Assembly: GCA_963995505.1 (NCBI GenBank)
Contig: OZ023183.1
Coordinates: forward strand, 12,644,671 to 12,708,670
Direction: 5' to 3'
DNA length: 64,000 nt
Source: Hypericum androsaemum
Lineage: Eukaryota > Streptophyta > Magnoliopsida > Malpighiales > Hypericaceae
A program made the translations under genes and the position numbers. Of this stretch, positions 12,394 to 23,419 are shown piece after piece; within the stretch, counting starts at the first letter, position 1, and the number at the start of each line of letters is the position of its first letter. The notes beneath the pieces are model-generated. The model ran no database searches. It had not been told where the DNA came from and saw only the letters and a program-made list of their open reading frames with translations.

Positions 12394-13609
12394 GAGAAAA
12401 TTATGCTCAGGTCCCTATAGTTTGGCCGCCCTCCCTCTAGGGTCCCTGCATTTCTAAAATTCTTCCTGATGTCCTCCAAGTTTGGTTTTAGAAATTCTCG
12501 AGTCCCTGACGCCGGAATATGCCGATTTCTCCGGCGAACACCCACCTGAAAAGACAAAAATACTCTCTAACTAAAAAAAATCTCTCTTTTCTTTGCCACT
12601 TCATCTTCTTCATCTCCATCTCCCCCTTCATCATCTCTCTTTCCCTCCACCACTATTAAACCTCAACACCAACCATTAAAAAATATAAATTTACAAGAAC
12701 ACCCAATTTAAAGATAAAAACATCCAATTAAAATATAACAACACCCAATTGTATCCACATGAACAAGTAACTAATTACATCATGTGCATTTTTTGTCTCC
12801 TTCATGTACAAGTAACTAACAAAATCCAGGACCCCTAAAAAAAACTAACAAAATCCAGAAACAAGTCCTTTAAGTCCTTCAAAAGATACTAGATTGGGGA
12901 ACCTTAAAGTGGCGAACCTTCAACCTTGATTTTGAAACTGGGCAAAAAACAATTTGGGAGCGGCGAACCCAGAAACCAGATTGGGGAAGAAGATGACCTC
13001 GTCACCAAAAATTGACGCCGTCATTGACCTCTGTCACGACCGGAGATGCCTACGAAGCCATGCTTCAAGCCCAACAGAAGAGAAAGTTGGGGGCATCGGT
13101 AAAAGGGGGACGAAATCCTGGAGGCTGGTCAAGCGATTGAACCGAGACGAGGGAGGACAGAACTGAGAAGAAAAGATTCTGGAGGCTGGTCAAGGAAGGC
13201 AACAATTGATCTCGAAAAAATGACGGTGACGGTTGATCTCAGGGAAGACAAGAAGGTAGGAGAACTTGGCCACGGAGAATGATTTAGGGAAGAGATGGTT
13301 GATTTAAATTAGTTTGAGCTTTCAATTTGTTTGATTTGATTTGGTTAAATGGTGGTGGAGGGAAAGAGATATGATGAAGGGGGAGATGGAGATGAAGTGG
13401 AGAAGAAAAGAGGGATTTTTTTTGTTTTTTAGTGGGAGGGTATTTTAGTCTTTTCAGGTTAGTGTTCGCCTGAGAAATTGGCATATTCTGGCGTTAGGGA
13501 CCCGAGAGTTTCTAAAACCAAACTTGAGAGACGTTAGGAAGGATTTTAGAAATACAGGGATCTTAGAGAGAGGGCGGCCAAACTATAGGGACCTGAGCAT
13601 AATTTTCCC
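12394..13609. mobile_element. Mutator-type non-autonomous element with ~265-bp inverted arms
   Basis: The element is bounded by a perfect 9-bp target-site duplication AAATACAAA (12385-12393 and 13610-13618). A 9-bp duplication is the hallmark length of Mutator-like transposons. The termini are G(A/G)GAAAATTATGCTCAGG. Inverted arms run over about 12394-12660 and 13342-13609 and include a polypyrimidine tract paired with the corresponding polypurine tract. The unique interior (about 12661-13341) contains GC-richer sequence that could be captured host DNA, but I recognise no gene fragment. No transposase is encoded. Confidence 0.9.
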
Positions 13610-13860
13610 AAATACAAAAGTAAGTTTTGGTTATATAGAGCCTTGATCGAGTTTGACCAAAGAAGTCATTCTCGCGCGTGAAAGAGTATCTGATGATTTA
13701 CCCGTGCCACGAACAGTACCTCCTCTTCAAAGATAACTATGTTCCTGATGAGCCAAGTCCCTCAAGTCATTGCTTCAAAAAGAGCCTGCCCAATTTCCTT
13801 CATCATTGTGCCATGAAAAAGACCACACCAGCTTTTGAGTCCAGCGGCCAAAGAGAAAGG

Positions 13861-14190
13861 TGTGCACCGACAGTGGATTGGGTCCGGAGTGAAGGGCTCA
13901 TCCTGGACTGTTTGGACTGAAGGACCGATAATAGGATGCCCCGGTTCTGACAATGGCATGACCCGCTTACGACACTGACAAATTCGGTTATTGATAGTGG
14001 CCCACGTGCTACGACAATGGCATCCCAGTTATCGATAATGGCATGTTGGTGATCCACTGCCGCACGCGTGGACTTTTTCATTTTTGTCCCTGTGTTTTAA
14101 CTTTTTTGCAAAAAAAATTCTCGCGTGTCCTTCACTCCAAACGGTCCGGAATAGATCCATTCCTTACCCAATCCAAGCGCTCAATGTGCA
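13861..14190. repeat. inverted repeat with 64-bp arms
   Basis: The arm 13861-13925 is the imperfect reverse complement of 14127-14190. Shared landmarks are TGCAC, GGATTGGGT and GTTTGGA.TGAAGGAC. The loop contains GACAATGGCAT twice and related strings. It is probably a small MITE or decayed foldback element. The arms stop abruptly on both sides and I found no target-site duplication. Confidence 0.55.
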
Positions 14191-14876
14191 CCAGCTTATT
14201 CCAACTAATCTGGAGAAGTGGCACAGACAATTGAACTCAAGAATGTATCCGACTGTCTCGCGAGAGAACTTGCACGTGCCACCTTAAGTCACGTCATAGT
14301 TAGGTGAACTACCTTTGTATGATGTTATTAATGAATGAAATATTAGCTGCTAATTAAAAAAAAATATTGGAGCAACATGTGAGACTTCTCAAAAGAGAGT
14401 AAAAGGGTCACGAGAGAAGGGAAATCGGGGAGAATTATTCATAATTTGCTGCCCCATGGGTATAGTTAATATTGATTCATGAAAGACCGATGTATAGAAT
14501 ATCTTAATTTATCAACAACAAAAAAGAGCGTAGCTACCGCGTAGCATTAAAACCGGAACGCACCTTAAGGAAAGGCGGAAACCATTTTTGCATAACTTTA
14601 AAAAATGTGATCTGAGACTCCTATAGGCAAAGTTGGGTCGTTTTTCAATCTAAACTCAGACTGCGGGTTGACCGATGGTTAACTAGTTGGGTCGACAAGT
14701 TTATTTGGTAGGACTTGTAGGCCAGCCAAGAAACTACTTTTTAAAAGAATTATATGTTCCAAAATTTTTATTAAATTAAAAGTGATAAATTATAATTTTG
14801 ATACTTACACATTATAATTTTTGCAATAAAATTAGAATATTTATAACTATTTACTAATTTAATATGGAATACAACA
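14191..14876. other. intergenic, left flank of the duplication
   Basis: No gene seen. The sequence turns strongly AT-rich just before the duplication boundary at about 14877. Confidence 0.5.
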
Positions 14877-15918
14877 AATAATAAATATTTTATATTTAAA
14901 AAATTTGCGATCCAATTGGTGACTTGATCGGTTAATCCGAAGGACGAGAGAAATTTCGAATGGAACTCATATTTTTTAAAACCATGCATTTTTGGTATAT
15001 TGTTCAAAATAGATATTTGTACCTTAAGCAAAGCTGTCTATCTTCTTCCACCTCGTTCGGGCGGCGACACCGAACTCGAAAGTTCTGGTCGTCAAAGCTG
15101 CACCCGCCTGGCCAACACTGTGGAGCTTGAAAATTTTATCTTGTTGCCTCATCTTTCTTTGTTCAATTTAGATTGTTTCTTCCCCAACAAAAAATTATGT
15201 GGATATTTTTCTCCTACAATCGTGTCAGTTGAAAAAAATGACGTGGGAGTTTAATTTCCACGTTATCGCTGGAGATTTAGTTTGGATTCCATTAACTCAA
15301 TTGTAAAATTGTGGTCGGAAACGAACTCAAAATATATTTTTACCAAATTGCATATCACAAGGTGCAAATTGACCTTTTTTTGGGTAAACATTGGAGTCGA
15401 ACTCTATTGCTGATCTTTTAAGGAAGAGCTTTAACGTTCTGTAAATTTAAATGTAATTTTTTTAAAAGTAAATTCAAGTTGTTGTAACTTGTAAGTACAA
15501 AATGAACATTATAAACTTTGGCCCTAAAAGAAACGGAACGCGACAAAGAAGTAGGTGGAGAGTAGAAATGCTATTCGTTGTCGTTGAATGTGGTCCTAAA
15601 TCCTAATGTCGGTAAGAGACATAATTTTTTTGTAAAACAATTCGAGTTCCAGAAATTCACAGACAAAAAAATAGCAATTTTCAGGATAATTATAGATACA
15701 ATTCTCACATTAATAAATATTAACTTTTTTATTAAAAAAACAAGCCGAACATTTTTTTTGTCACGAAGCAACTACCAACTCCAACGTTACACAACTCCAG
15801 CAAGAAACAGCTACAGCAGGCATTTAAAAATGCTATGCCAATTATTTTAACCGAGAAATTAACCATAATATATCGGGAGGTCGCTAAAGCTAAATCGGCG
15901 GCGACCACATGATTGGAG

Positions 15919-18900
15919 TTACTGTGGGAGCTTGTTGAGCTTGCAGTACATGAAGTCGCCGAACTTCTTGGTCTTGTACTTGGCTGGCTCCCCGTCCTTG
16001 ACGGGCTTAGAGTTGGGCCCCACGACGAACTCCGGCGGTGGCTCCAAGAACACAGGCCAGGACATCCTCGTCGCGTCTTTGTTAACGGTCGTCCTGTGAA
16101 GAACGCTCTTGTATTTTCCGTTGCTCACGATCTGACCAACAATACCAGTACACATAATAATGTAAGAATTAATAGAGATTTTTATTGAAAAAATAAATTT
16201 ATACCAATCTATACACACCAGCAATTAAACATAGACTTCCATCATGTTTTTCTAGATTTTTTTGATAAATAAAGTATTATGCTCTTAATAAGAATCCACC
16301 AAGGTCGATTACGCCAAAATCCAACTTGTCTTAACAACGACAAAAGGCAAAAAAATTTGAAAGATAAAAGATGGGAGTAGGAATTGGGTTCAAGTTTAGG
16401 TCATTGTTTGAAGTTTAGGTTTAGAACTATATCTATCTTATTATTTGATTTTATACTCGATCAAAGTGAACCAATATAGTTCTTTTCAAGTCTCGATATC
16501 TGGGTCGATCTTCGTATTGGGGTCTAACTACCATTCTTAATTAAATACGGACAAAAAATAATACTTAAACAAAAAAATTGAAGAGTTAGAGATTAGAGTG
16601 TATATAAATATACCTCCAATTGGTCGCCAATGTGAACGACTAGGGCGTTAGGTATGTGCTTGACATCGTACCATTTGCCATCCCTGGAAGCTTGGAGGCC
16701 CTGTACCTCGTTTGGGACAAGAATAGTGAGAGTAGACATGTCGGTGTGAGCTGGCACTCCGAGAACAAGGTCTGGCCTTGGACAAGGTGGGTAGAAGTTA
16801 ATCTTGAGCATGTACTCCAATACTTTACCCCCGACGGCTTCCCTTAGCTCATCCTCTTCCAGCCCTAATCCCAAGGATAAATTGCAGAATATCTTCTTTT
16901 CCACTGCGTGGAGGTACTTGGCGTACTCCTCGTTCGCCTCCCTGTCGTTAGGACAAGTACGTTAGGTGCATGTCAAATTGCTCTTCACGATAACCAACGA
17001 GAGTTCATCTATGTGTTAAATACGTAGACTCAAAGGTATTACTTTGCTAGGTAAATATTGTACTTCTTTATTGTATTTTTTAATAATTACAGTTTAATAT
17101 TCTTCCAAAAACCCCAGAAAGAAAGTTACATTAATTGTAACAAGGTATGCCACATTAGATATAGATAGCCACACATCATTGTCCTATGATGAGTGTTATC
17201 TAAATACATAATCTAAAAAGTATCTCCAAAAGACCGGCTTGGCTTTAATCTAACCTGTAACAACACCGAATTCTTTACGGTGCTTAAATCAAACTTTTGT
17301 AATTGACAATTTCTCAATCAACATCTACGTGATCAAATACGTCATTAATCGTGTTAAAAAGCTATAGATGACTTTTACAAATATGATTTTTATGACATAA
17401 ATGGCATTAGAGCTAGCAGTCAAAATATGCATTATCAACAAAACTATTCAACCCTTTTTGCCCTGGCTTTTTTTGTCTGAATTTCTTTCTTAGATGTTAA
17501 ACTAAATAATAGTACAAAACCACATTCCCGGATACAGACAAGAAAGTTGACCCTAGTCCTGACCGGTGAATAGAAACCTAACCAACCAGTCTGTACTATG
17601 TGAGCTCCTTCAAGAAAAGTCAACTAAACAAACCACTTGTTTTTAGTAGCAAATACCTAACAATCAAAATGGACCTACACAGTGAAGACATTAATAATGG
17701 AACTTTGTGGCCCATTTTAACGATTATTGTTCAGTCTCTCTTTTTTTTAAGGGACTTATTGTACAGACTCTAGAAGAGTGAAATAATTACAAACTCTATA
17801 AAAGTGATCTGGGCTCGTATCGAAAACTGAAAGTTTACGGAGTCCTCGCAAACAAGCTGGTGGCAAGGGGCTGTCCACTTTTAGGTTACGACTACAACTT
17901 TTAAGGCTTGATTAATAAGTAGAAATTGTTCAAGTCTTGAGTTAAAATAAAATTTTAAAACGTGCTATTAGAATTTAGAGGAGGTTAATTTAGTGGTTCC
18001 TTGTGTTTTTTCTACTTGTATCTTCTGACGCATTGTTGAAAATTTCGTACAAGCTTTGGCTTAATAATGGGTCTAATTCAGGAACTTAGAGAAGCAATGA
18101 ATTTGAATATGTAGATTTTACCATATTCTACATATAGATAGATCTACGATGTATTTCACTTCATTACCAAAAATAATAACACGCATCACTTAATATAAAA
18201 AATTGGAAAAGCATATATTGAGCAATGATGATATTTTTTACCCAAATATATATTACAACAATGGTCAAATCAATGCAGCGTTTTAACCTTTTAAATAACA
18301 TTTGATTCCGCTTTTAAAGTAAGCACATTTTGGGGAAAAAATTTAAAAGGTCCCTAATTAGATCTATTATTTAAAACCTAAAGTTTCGAAAACTGGCTTA
18401 CAAAAATTTTATATAACGTGCAACATTTGGATCGCTAACTTTTTAATAAAATTTAAGAAAGTGAAAGTAAATCTCGTAAAACTCACCAAAAATTGTGAGT
18501 GGACAAATAAATATAAATTCATCTTTTTCGAAGGACCATTGTAAAATCTTAATACGCTCATGACACCGTGACTCATGCAAGTTGACAAGGAAGGGAGTAC
18601 GGGAACCTTTTAAAGGGAAATGGCAAAACCAGAGAATTAACTCATCAACTCAAAGTAACACGTGAACACCCAAAAATGTTAAAGTACATATCTTTATATT
18701 TGATATATAAATAAATTTTACTTTAAAAAAAACCCAAAAAGTTAAACAGAAAGATTACCTATAGGAGGGTGGATTCTTGGGCCAGAACCGGTAATTAATG
18801 ACTTCCTGAGGCCAAATCTTATGGAACAAGTGATCCACCCAACCCTTCTTCCCTTCCACCTCCTTCTGTAGAAGCGTCCCGTAGCCTTCCACAGACCCCG

Positions 18901-19213
18901 GAAGCTTCCCGTACGTCTCCTTCTCCTCCTGAGACAGCCCGAAGAACTCCTTCCCGACACGTTGAAGCTCGCTTATCACCTCGTCGGGGATCCCGTGGTT
19001 CACCAACTGGAACATCCCCCATTGCTCGCTCGCCTCCACTATCGACCTCCTCGTCTTCTCCTCGTCCGGGTCGCCCAAGTCGATGACCGGAACCTCCAGG
19101 TTCACCCCCGGGACGGTGGTGATCGCCGGCTGCTCGCTCTCTAACCTTATGAAGGCGTCCGGTATTGTGTCTTTGAACATGGACGCAACGTCCTGAACCC
19201 TTGCCACCTCCAT
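15919..19213 (-). CDS. FLS: flavonol synthase, copy 1
   Basis: 2-oxoglutarate/Fe(II) dioxygenase that desaturates dihydroflavonols (dihydrokaempferol, dihydroquercetin) to flavonols in the cytosol. Exons in transcript order: 19213-18759, 16941-16614, 16131-15919; the join gives 331 residues, normal for FLS. Iron ligands: H217 and D219 (AHTDM) with H273 (LHRT). The 2-oxoglutarate anchor is R283 and S285 (TRMSW). FLS-specific motifs PxxxIRxxxEQP (18-29) and SxxTxLVP (221-228) are both present. H128, F130, K198, F289 and E291 match the five substrate-contact positions described for Arabidopsis FLS1 (H132, F134, K202, F293, E295; offset of four). Introns of 1,817 and 482 bp have GT-AG ends. No frameshift or stop. 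It differs from copy 2 in the coding region only at residue 304 (Pro here, Leu there). ANS and F3H are relatives, but the FLS motifs decide against them. Confidence 0.94.
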
Positions 19214-19362
19214 TAATTCTATCTACTTTTGATGTATTAGTTTAGGTTTCTCTTGGAGACGTAATGAGAAAATGTGTGTGATGTAACGATTTATGTTCGT
19301 AGACGTGGTTTTCTCTCCTCCTCTCTCTTTGCCCGATTTGGTTTGAGCGATAGAGCAGGCCT

Positions 19363-19370
19363 TATTTATA
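19363..19370 (-). promoter_or_regulatory. TATA box of FLS copy 1
   Basis: TATAAATA on the minus strand about 150 bp upstream of the FLS start codon, in the context CCTATAAATAAGG. The pyrimidine/purine-rich stretch between it and the ATG fits a 5' leader. Further upstream, CCACCTAC (19859-19866, minus strand) resembles AC-type MYB sites and an ACGT core lies at 19887-19890; both fit MYB/bZIP control of flavonol genes, but this is inference only. Confidence 0.6.
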
Positions 19371-19399
19371 GGGTGTTGCACCTAAGTTGGCATTTTTTT

Positions 19400-21256
19400 G
19401 GTACGTTCGACATGCCAAATAATGTAAATGTACCAATGTAGACTCTAACATAGTAAAAAATAATAGATTAATTTTGTGGTCTGAATTTCAAAGGAGACAC
19501 GAATTGCAAAGGAAAATCTCTAAATTTTGACTCAATGTGATTAATAGTTTTATTTGAGGATACCTAGTAAAAAACGTCTAGTTGGACAAGTATATAAGTG
19601 AAAATAATTACATCTATTAATTAGGACAAACATAGACAAAACTAAGTAATAAGTGACATAATTTTTTGTGAGTAAAGTCTTGACTAGAAACCTCGTGAAT
19701 GAAAACACTTGGGTCTTGTGCAACCGTAGAATTAATTGTTATCTATAAATATAACAACTTATATCACCATATTATCATAAATAAAAGAACATACATTGTG
19801 ATCGTATTAATTAACCAGCCAGTCTCTTTTTACTCTAGCAAGTGACACGATGGAAAATGTAGGTGGCTCGCATTTAGGAAATGGCGACGTGGCCAAACTA
19901 TCTTCCGTCTTGAGCTTTTTGTGTGTGGGATACGGACATGTCGAAGTGGTTCTTTTCTCACCTCGAGTGTTCTCCATCATTGTTTTAAGGATTTTACACC
20001 TACTTCAGCTGGTATATATCATACCGTCTCTATAACTAAAATTTAGATTAAGTGATTCAATAAATAAATACGGATACAGTTGGTAACAAAATTGGTACTC
20101 ATATATGATGAATAATTATTAAATGCAACTTTTTAGAAATGGAGGTTTAAATACGAATAGGCGTTCGTTCATATTGAAATTAGGTTTTTTTGGACAATGT
20201 CTTGATTTCGAAAATTGTGAATAAAGATAAACTGTTGATAAAATTGGCAATTTTTCGTATAGGAACTATTTACACTAATAGCAAGCGTGGAGGTTAAAAG
20301 CTGAGAAGGTCCAAGTGCTAAATAAAAACAAGCAGCAAGCTCTCTTGGAATTTTAACCGAAAGGGACCAGTGTGGTCACCGCATCTACACGCTACTTTCA
20401 TTCAAATTTCATATTTAATTACCGAGAATGATATTAATAAATACCTTTTATCGATGAATTATTGATATGCTGTGTTTTTTTTAATGTAAATTTGTATACT
20501 ATAATATAGAGAGGGATTGAACCCCAGACTCTCTAAATATTTGTAATAATTTGTATTGGGTTACAAATCTTTTGACAATTGATATGCTGTGTTAATTTGG
20601 TATTTTGACCATTTTATATAATTGTGACATATTAGGATATGGTGGAATGGTTCTTCTGACCTTTGAAGGATAAGCAAAAGATATTCTGTATTTAAAAAGT
20701 TTTTTTCACGAAATGAATAATTTATTTTTAAAGATTGACAAATGTAAAATAAAATTTACAACATACGTCAAAAAATTATAAGGATTTTGTATTAAAAAAA
20801 ATAAAGTGAGAACAAATGTGTGAATTAGTAGAAACACCTTTCACAAATCAAAAAACTTAGAGAGTAAACTAAAAATTTTAATGGGGACAGTTGCTTAAAC
20901 AGGAAAGTTTACCATTGTCTCGTTCCGAGTATGAGTTGATTGAGTTCTTATATTTAATAATTATAATTTTACTATGAGATAATTTTGTGACAAAACACTT
21001 TCTATTATTAGTAGAAATATTATCGTTCTATAGGGAAAGATTCACGCTTCAAAGATTCTTCCGGAGTTCCGATCCGGGGCTGACAAAAGCCGATCCAATA
21101 GCATACGTGTCACATTCCCCGGTACAACTGATGCGAGTGTTTCGGATCCACCCACGTATACCTTTTCCGACGGACCACCCACATTGATGATTGACCTTTA
21201 TTTTATTTTTTTCCGATGCAAGTTCTAAGATTTGATTTTGGATTGTCGAACGTCAG
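19400..21256. other. FLS upstream region, no gene
   Basis: AT-rich intergenic DNA. The 61-residue frame at 19850-20035 lies in the promoter and has no family resemblance. At about 20505-20526 the string GGGATTGAACCCCAGACTC resembles a tRNA-type B box and may be a SINE trace. The GC-richer patch at 21045-21185 is unassigned. Confidence 0.4.
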
Positions 21257-21263
21257 TATTAAC

Positions 21264-23408
21264 TTTTTTTTTTTGAAATGAGAGAGGTAAAATGCCCCTA
21301 TATATTAAAAATAACGGTCAAGTATAACCTACTTAGTACAAGGCTTCTCTCGACCTTATGTGAGTCTGCGGCTGTTGGTCTCGTCAAAATCTTATCACAA
21401 GAAAATCTGTTGAGAAAAATTCGTGATTTTCTCAAACATGATCATCTGAATATCACTGGGAGGAGCATAAAAAAATGAAGTCCTAGCTCCGTAGAAAAGC
21501 CACAATTGGCCAAAAAATCAACACACCAATTTGCTTCCCTGTACGAGTGGCAGATGCGCATCTCCCAACTCCCATTAAGCTTTAGGCGAATCTAATGAAG
21601 AATAGGATTAGGAAGAACCTCCTGTGATTTAGGCGAGTTGAGTAACCCCTCAGCAATCTTGGAGTCTACTTCAACTATGAATTTCCTAACATTCATCTTC
21701 TTTGCTAATGTGAGGCCATGAAGCAATCCCCACAAATTTGCATTCACACTCGAGGCCCGTATGACACTATCCCTGTTGAGTTTGAGCCAACCAACAGGAG
21801 GCCGCTCCCACCCAACCAATACCTCTTTCCGCAGTGGTTTCACGTGCATCCTTGCTACCGCCTCAATGATGTTTTGCACCTCTTCGACCCTGTATAAGAT
21901 AGTTACAATTGGGTTAGATGGGCGAGCCTCACCTTCCCCCTATACGCGATGATTTTGCCATCTCCATATTGCGTTAACCGTACATATAAACACATACAAC
22001 CATCTTTCTGGAGCTTTCAGGTTGGAATCAATCCATAAAGTCAAATTGAGGGTAAAGAAGGAAGTTGGAGAAATCTTCTCATGTCGAAGTAAAGCCATCC
22101 AGACTCAGGTTGCCTCCGTGCAATCCCTTAAGGCGTGTAGTATTGTTTCATCTCCATTGTTGCAGCAAAGGCAAGTGGCCGTCCCAGTCATCTATTTGTT
22201 CTTCCAGACCGCATTTGTGAGCAATCTCCCATGGCCAGCAAGCCATATCACAGTCTTCAATCTTTGAGGACCTTTCCATTTCCATAAACTCTTCCACGGC
22301 CTTGTAATATGGTCGGAAGTATCCATCTTGAAGGAGCTGATATGCGAATTCTACAGAGAAAGCTCTGTCATGAGTTAGGGCACACGTGATCTTATCAGGA
22401 TCACGTGAAACACACAGGGCTGGTAACACATCAATCATAGAAACCACCACAGGTGATAAATACTGCTTAATCAGATGCCAATTCCATTCGCCATCTTGAT
22501 CGATAGCCTCATTCAGCTTCACCTCCAACAGGTGAAGCGGGACCGATGCAACGCACACCTCCAGTAGGTTATCAAAATTGTCCAACCACTTATCTGCCAA
22601 AATTTAGTCAAACACCCATTCCCAATAGCCCATTTAACTCTTTTAAGCATAATTGGCCAAAGGGAGGCGAAGGCCTTCCAAATGGGAGAGCACGACTATT
22701 TGGACGTGAGTATGGGGATATGGGACAGCTGCTTGACATTCTTCCCCCAAAGTAACAGCAACCAAAGAGAGGAACAGTTCGCAATAAGTTCCCAAGCCAA
22801 TTTCGTAAAGAGTGCAAGATTTTGGTCTTGGAGATTCCTAAACCCAAGGCCACCCAACTCCTTGGGTTTACAAACCGAATTCTACGCCAGCAGGTGTGGC
22901 ATCCATTTTTCCAAAGAAGAACCCTATAACCATAGGTAGGAAGTGCACTTATCACCGCCTGTGAAAGCGTAGCACGTCCTGCAAATGCCAGCTTGTCCAC
23001 ACGCCACCCATGTAGTCTTATTTGGACTTTCTCAAGAATAAAGGCAAAGGTGTTCTTGGTGACTAGATCAAGTAGCAAAAGCATTCAAAGGTATTTTCCA
23101 AATTTTGTGGTAAGGGAAATACCTAGAGCACATGCCAATTTGCGTGCCAAGGAGGGGGTCACATTCTTGGAGACGGACATCCTTGTCTTAGCCATACTAA
23201 CAAGTTGACGAGACATACATGAGAATTCATCCAGTAGCTCATTAATAATTTGGGCCTGTAAGATGGATGTTTCAGCAAACAACAACAGATCATCGACAAA
23301 AAAGAGATGGGTCATCTTAGGGCCCTTTTGAGAGATTTTAAAGGGTCTCCAAACGCCACCATTCACCCGCGTATGAATTATAAGGCCCATTCTTTCCAAA
23401 CACAAGAC
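21264..23408 (-). mobile_element. 5'-truncated LINE (non-LTR retrotransposon), copy 1
   Basis: Minus-strand remnant of a plant L1-type ORF2. At its 5' end (about 23405-23085) the reverse transcriptase continues from CLERMGL to the catalytic FVDDLLLFAET box. Next come the RT thumb (HGWRVDKLAFAGRATLSQAVISALPTY split by frameshifts), a zinc-finger-type RVT region (GHGRLLTNAVWKN, C.CCNNGDETILHAL.DC at about 22100-22330) and an RNase H-like region (GWLKLNRDSVIRA, 21592-21879). It ends in an 11-base poly(T) on the plus strand (21264-21274), i.e. a poly(A) tail. Possible target-site duplication: TATTAACTTTT (21257-21267) against TATTAATTTTT (23409-23419), one mismatch. The reading frame is broken, so the element is dead. 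Confidence 0.88.
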
Positions 23409-23419
23409 TATTAATTTTT

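Noticed and set aside
13678..14287. Several 60-90 codon frames on both strands
   Set aside because: They fall on the arms and loop of an inverted repeat and lack recognisable domains.
18742..19144. Additional frames over FLS exon 1 on both strands
   Set aside because: Shadows of the GC-rich FLS first exon; the true frame has clear dioxygenase motifs.
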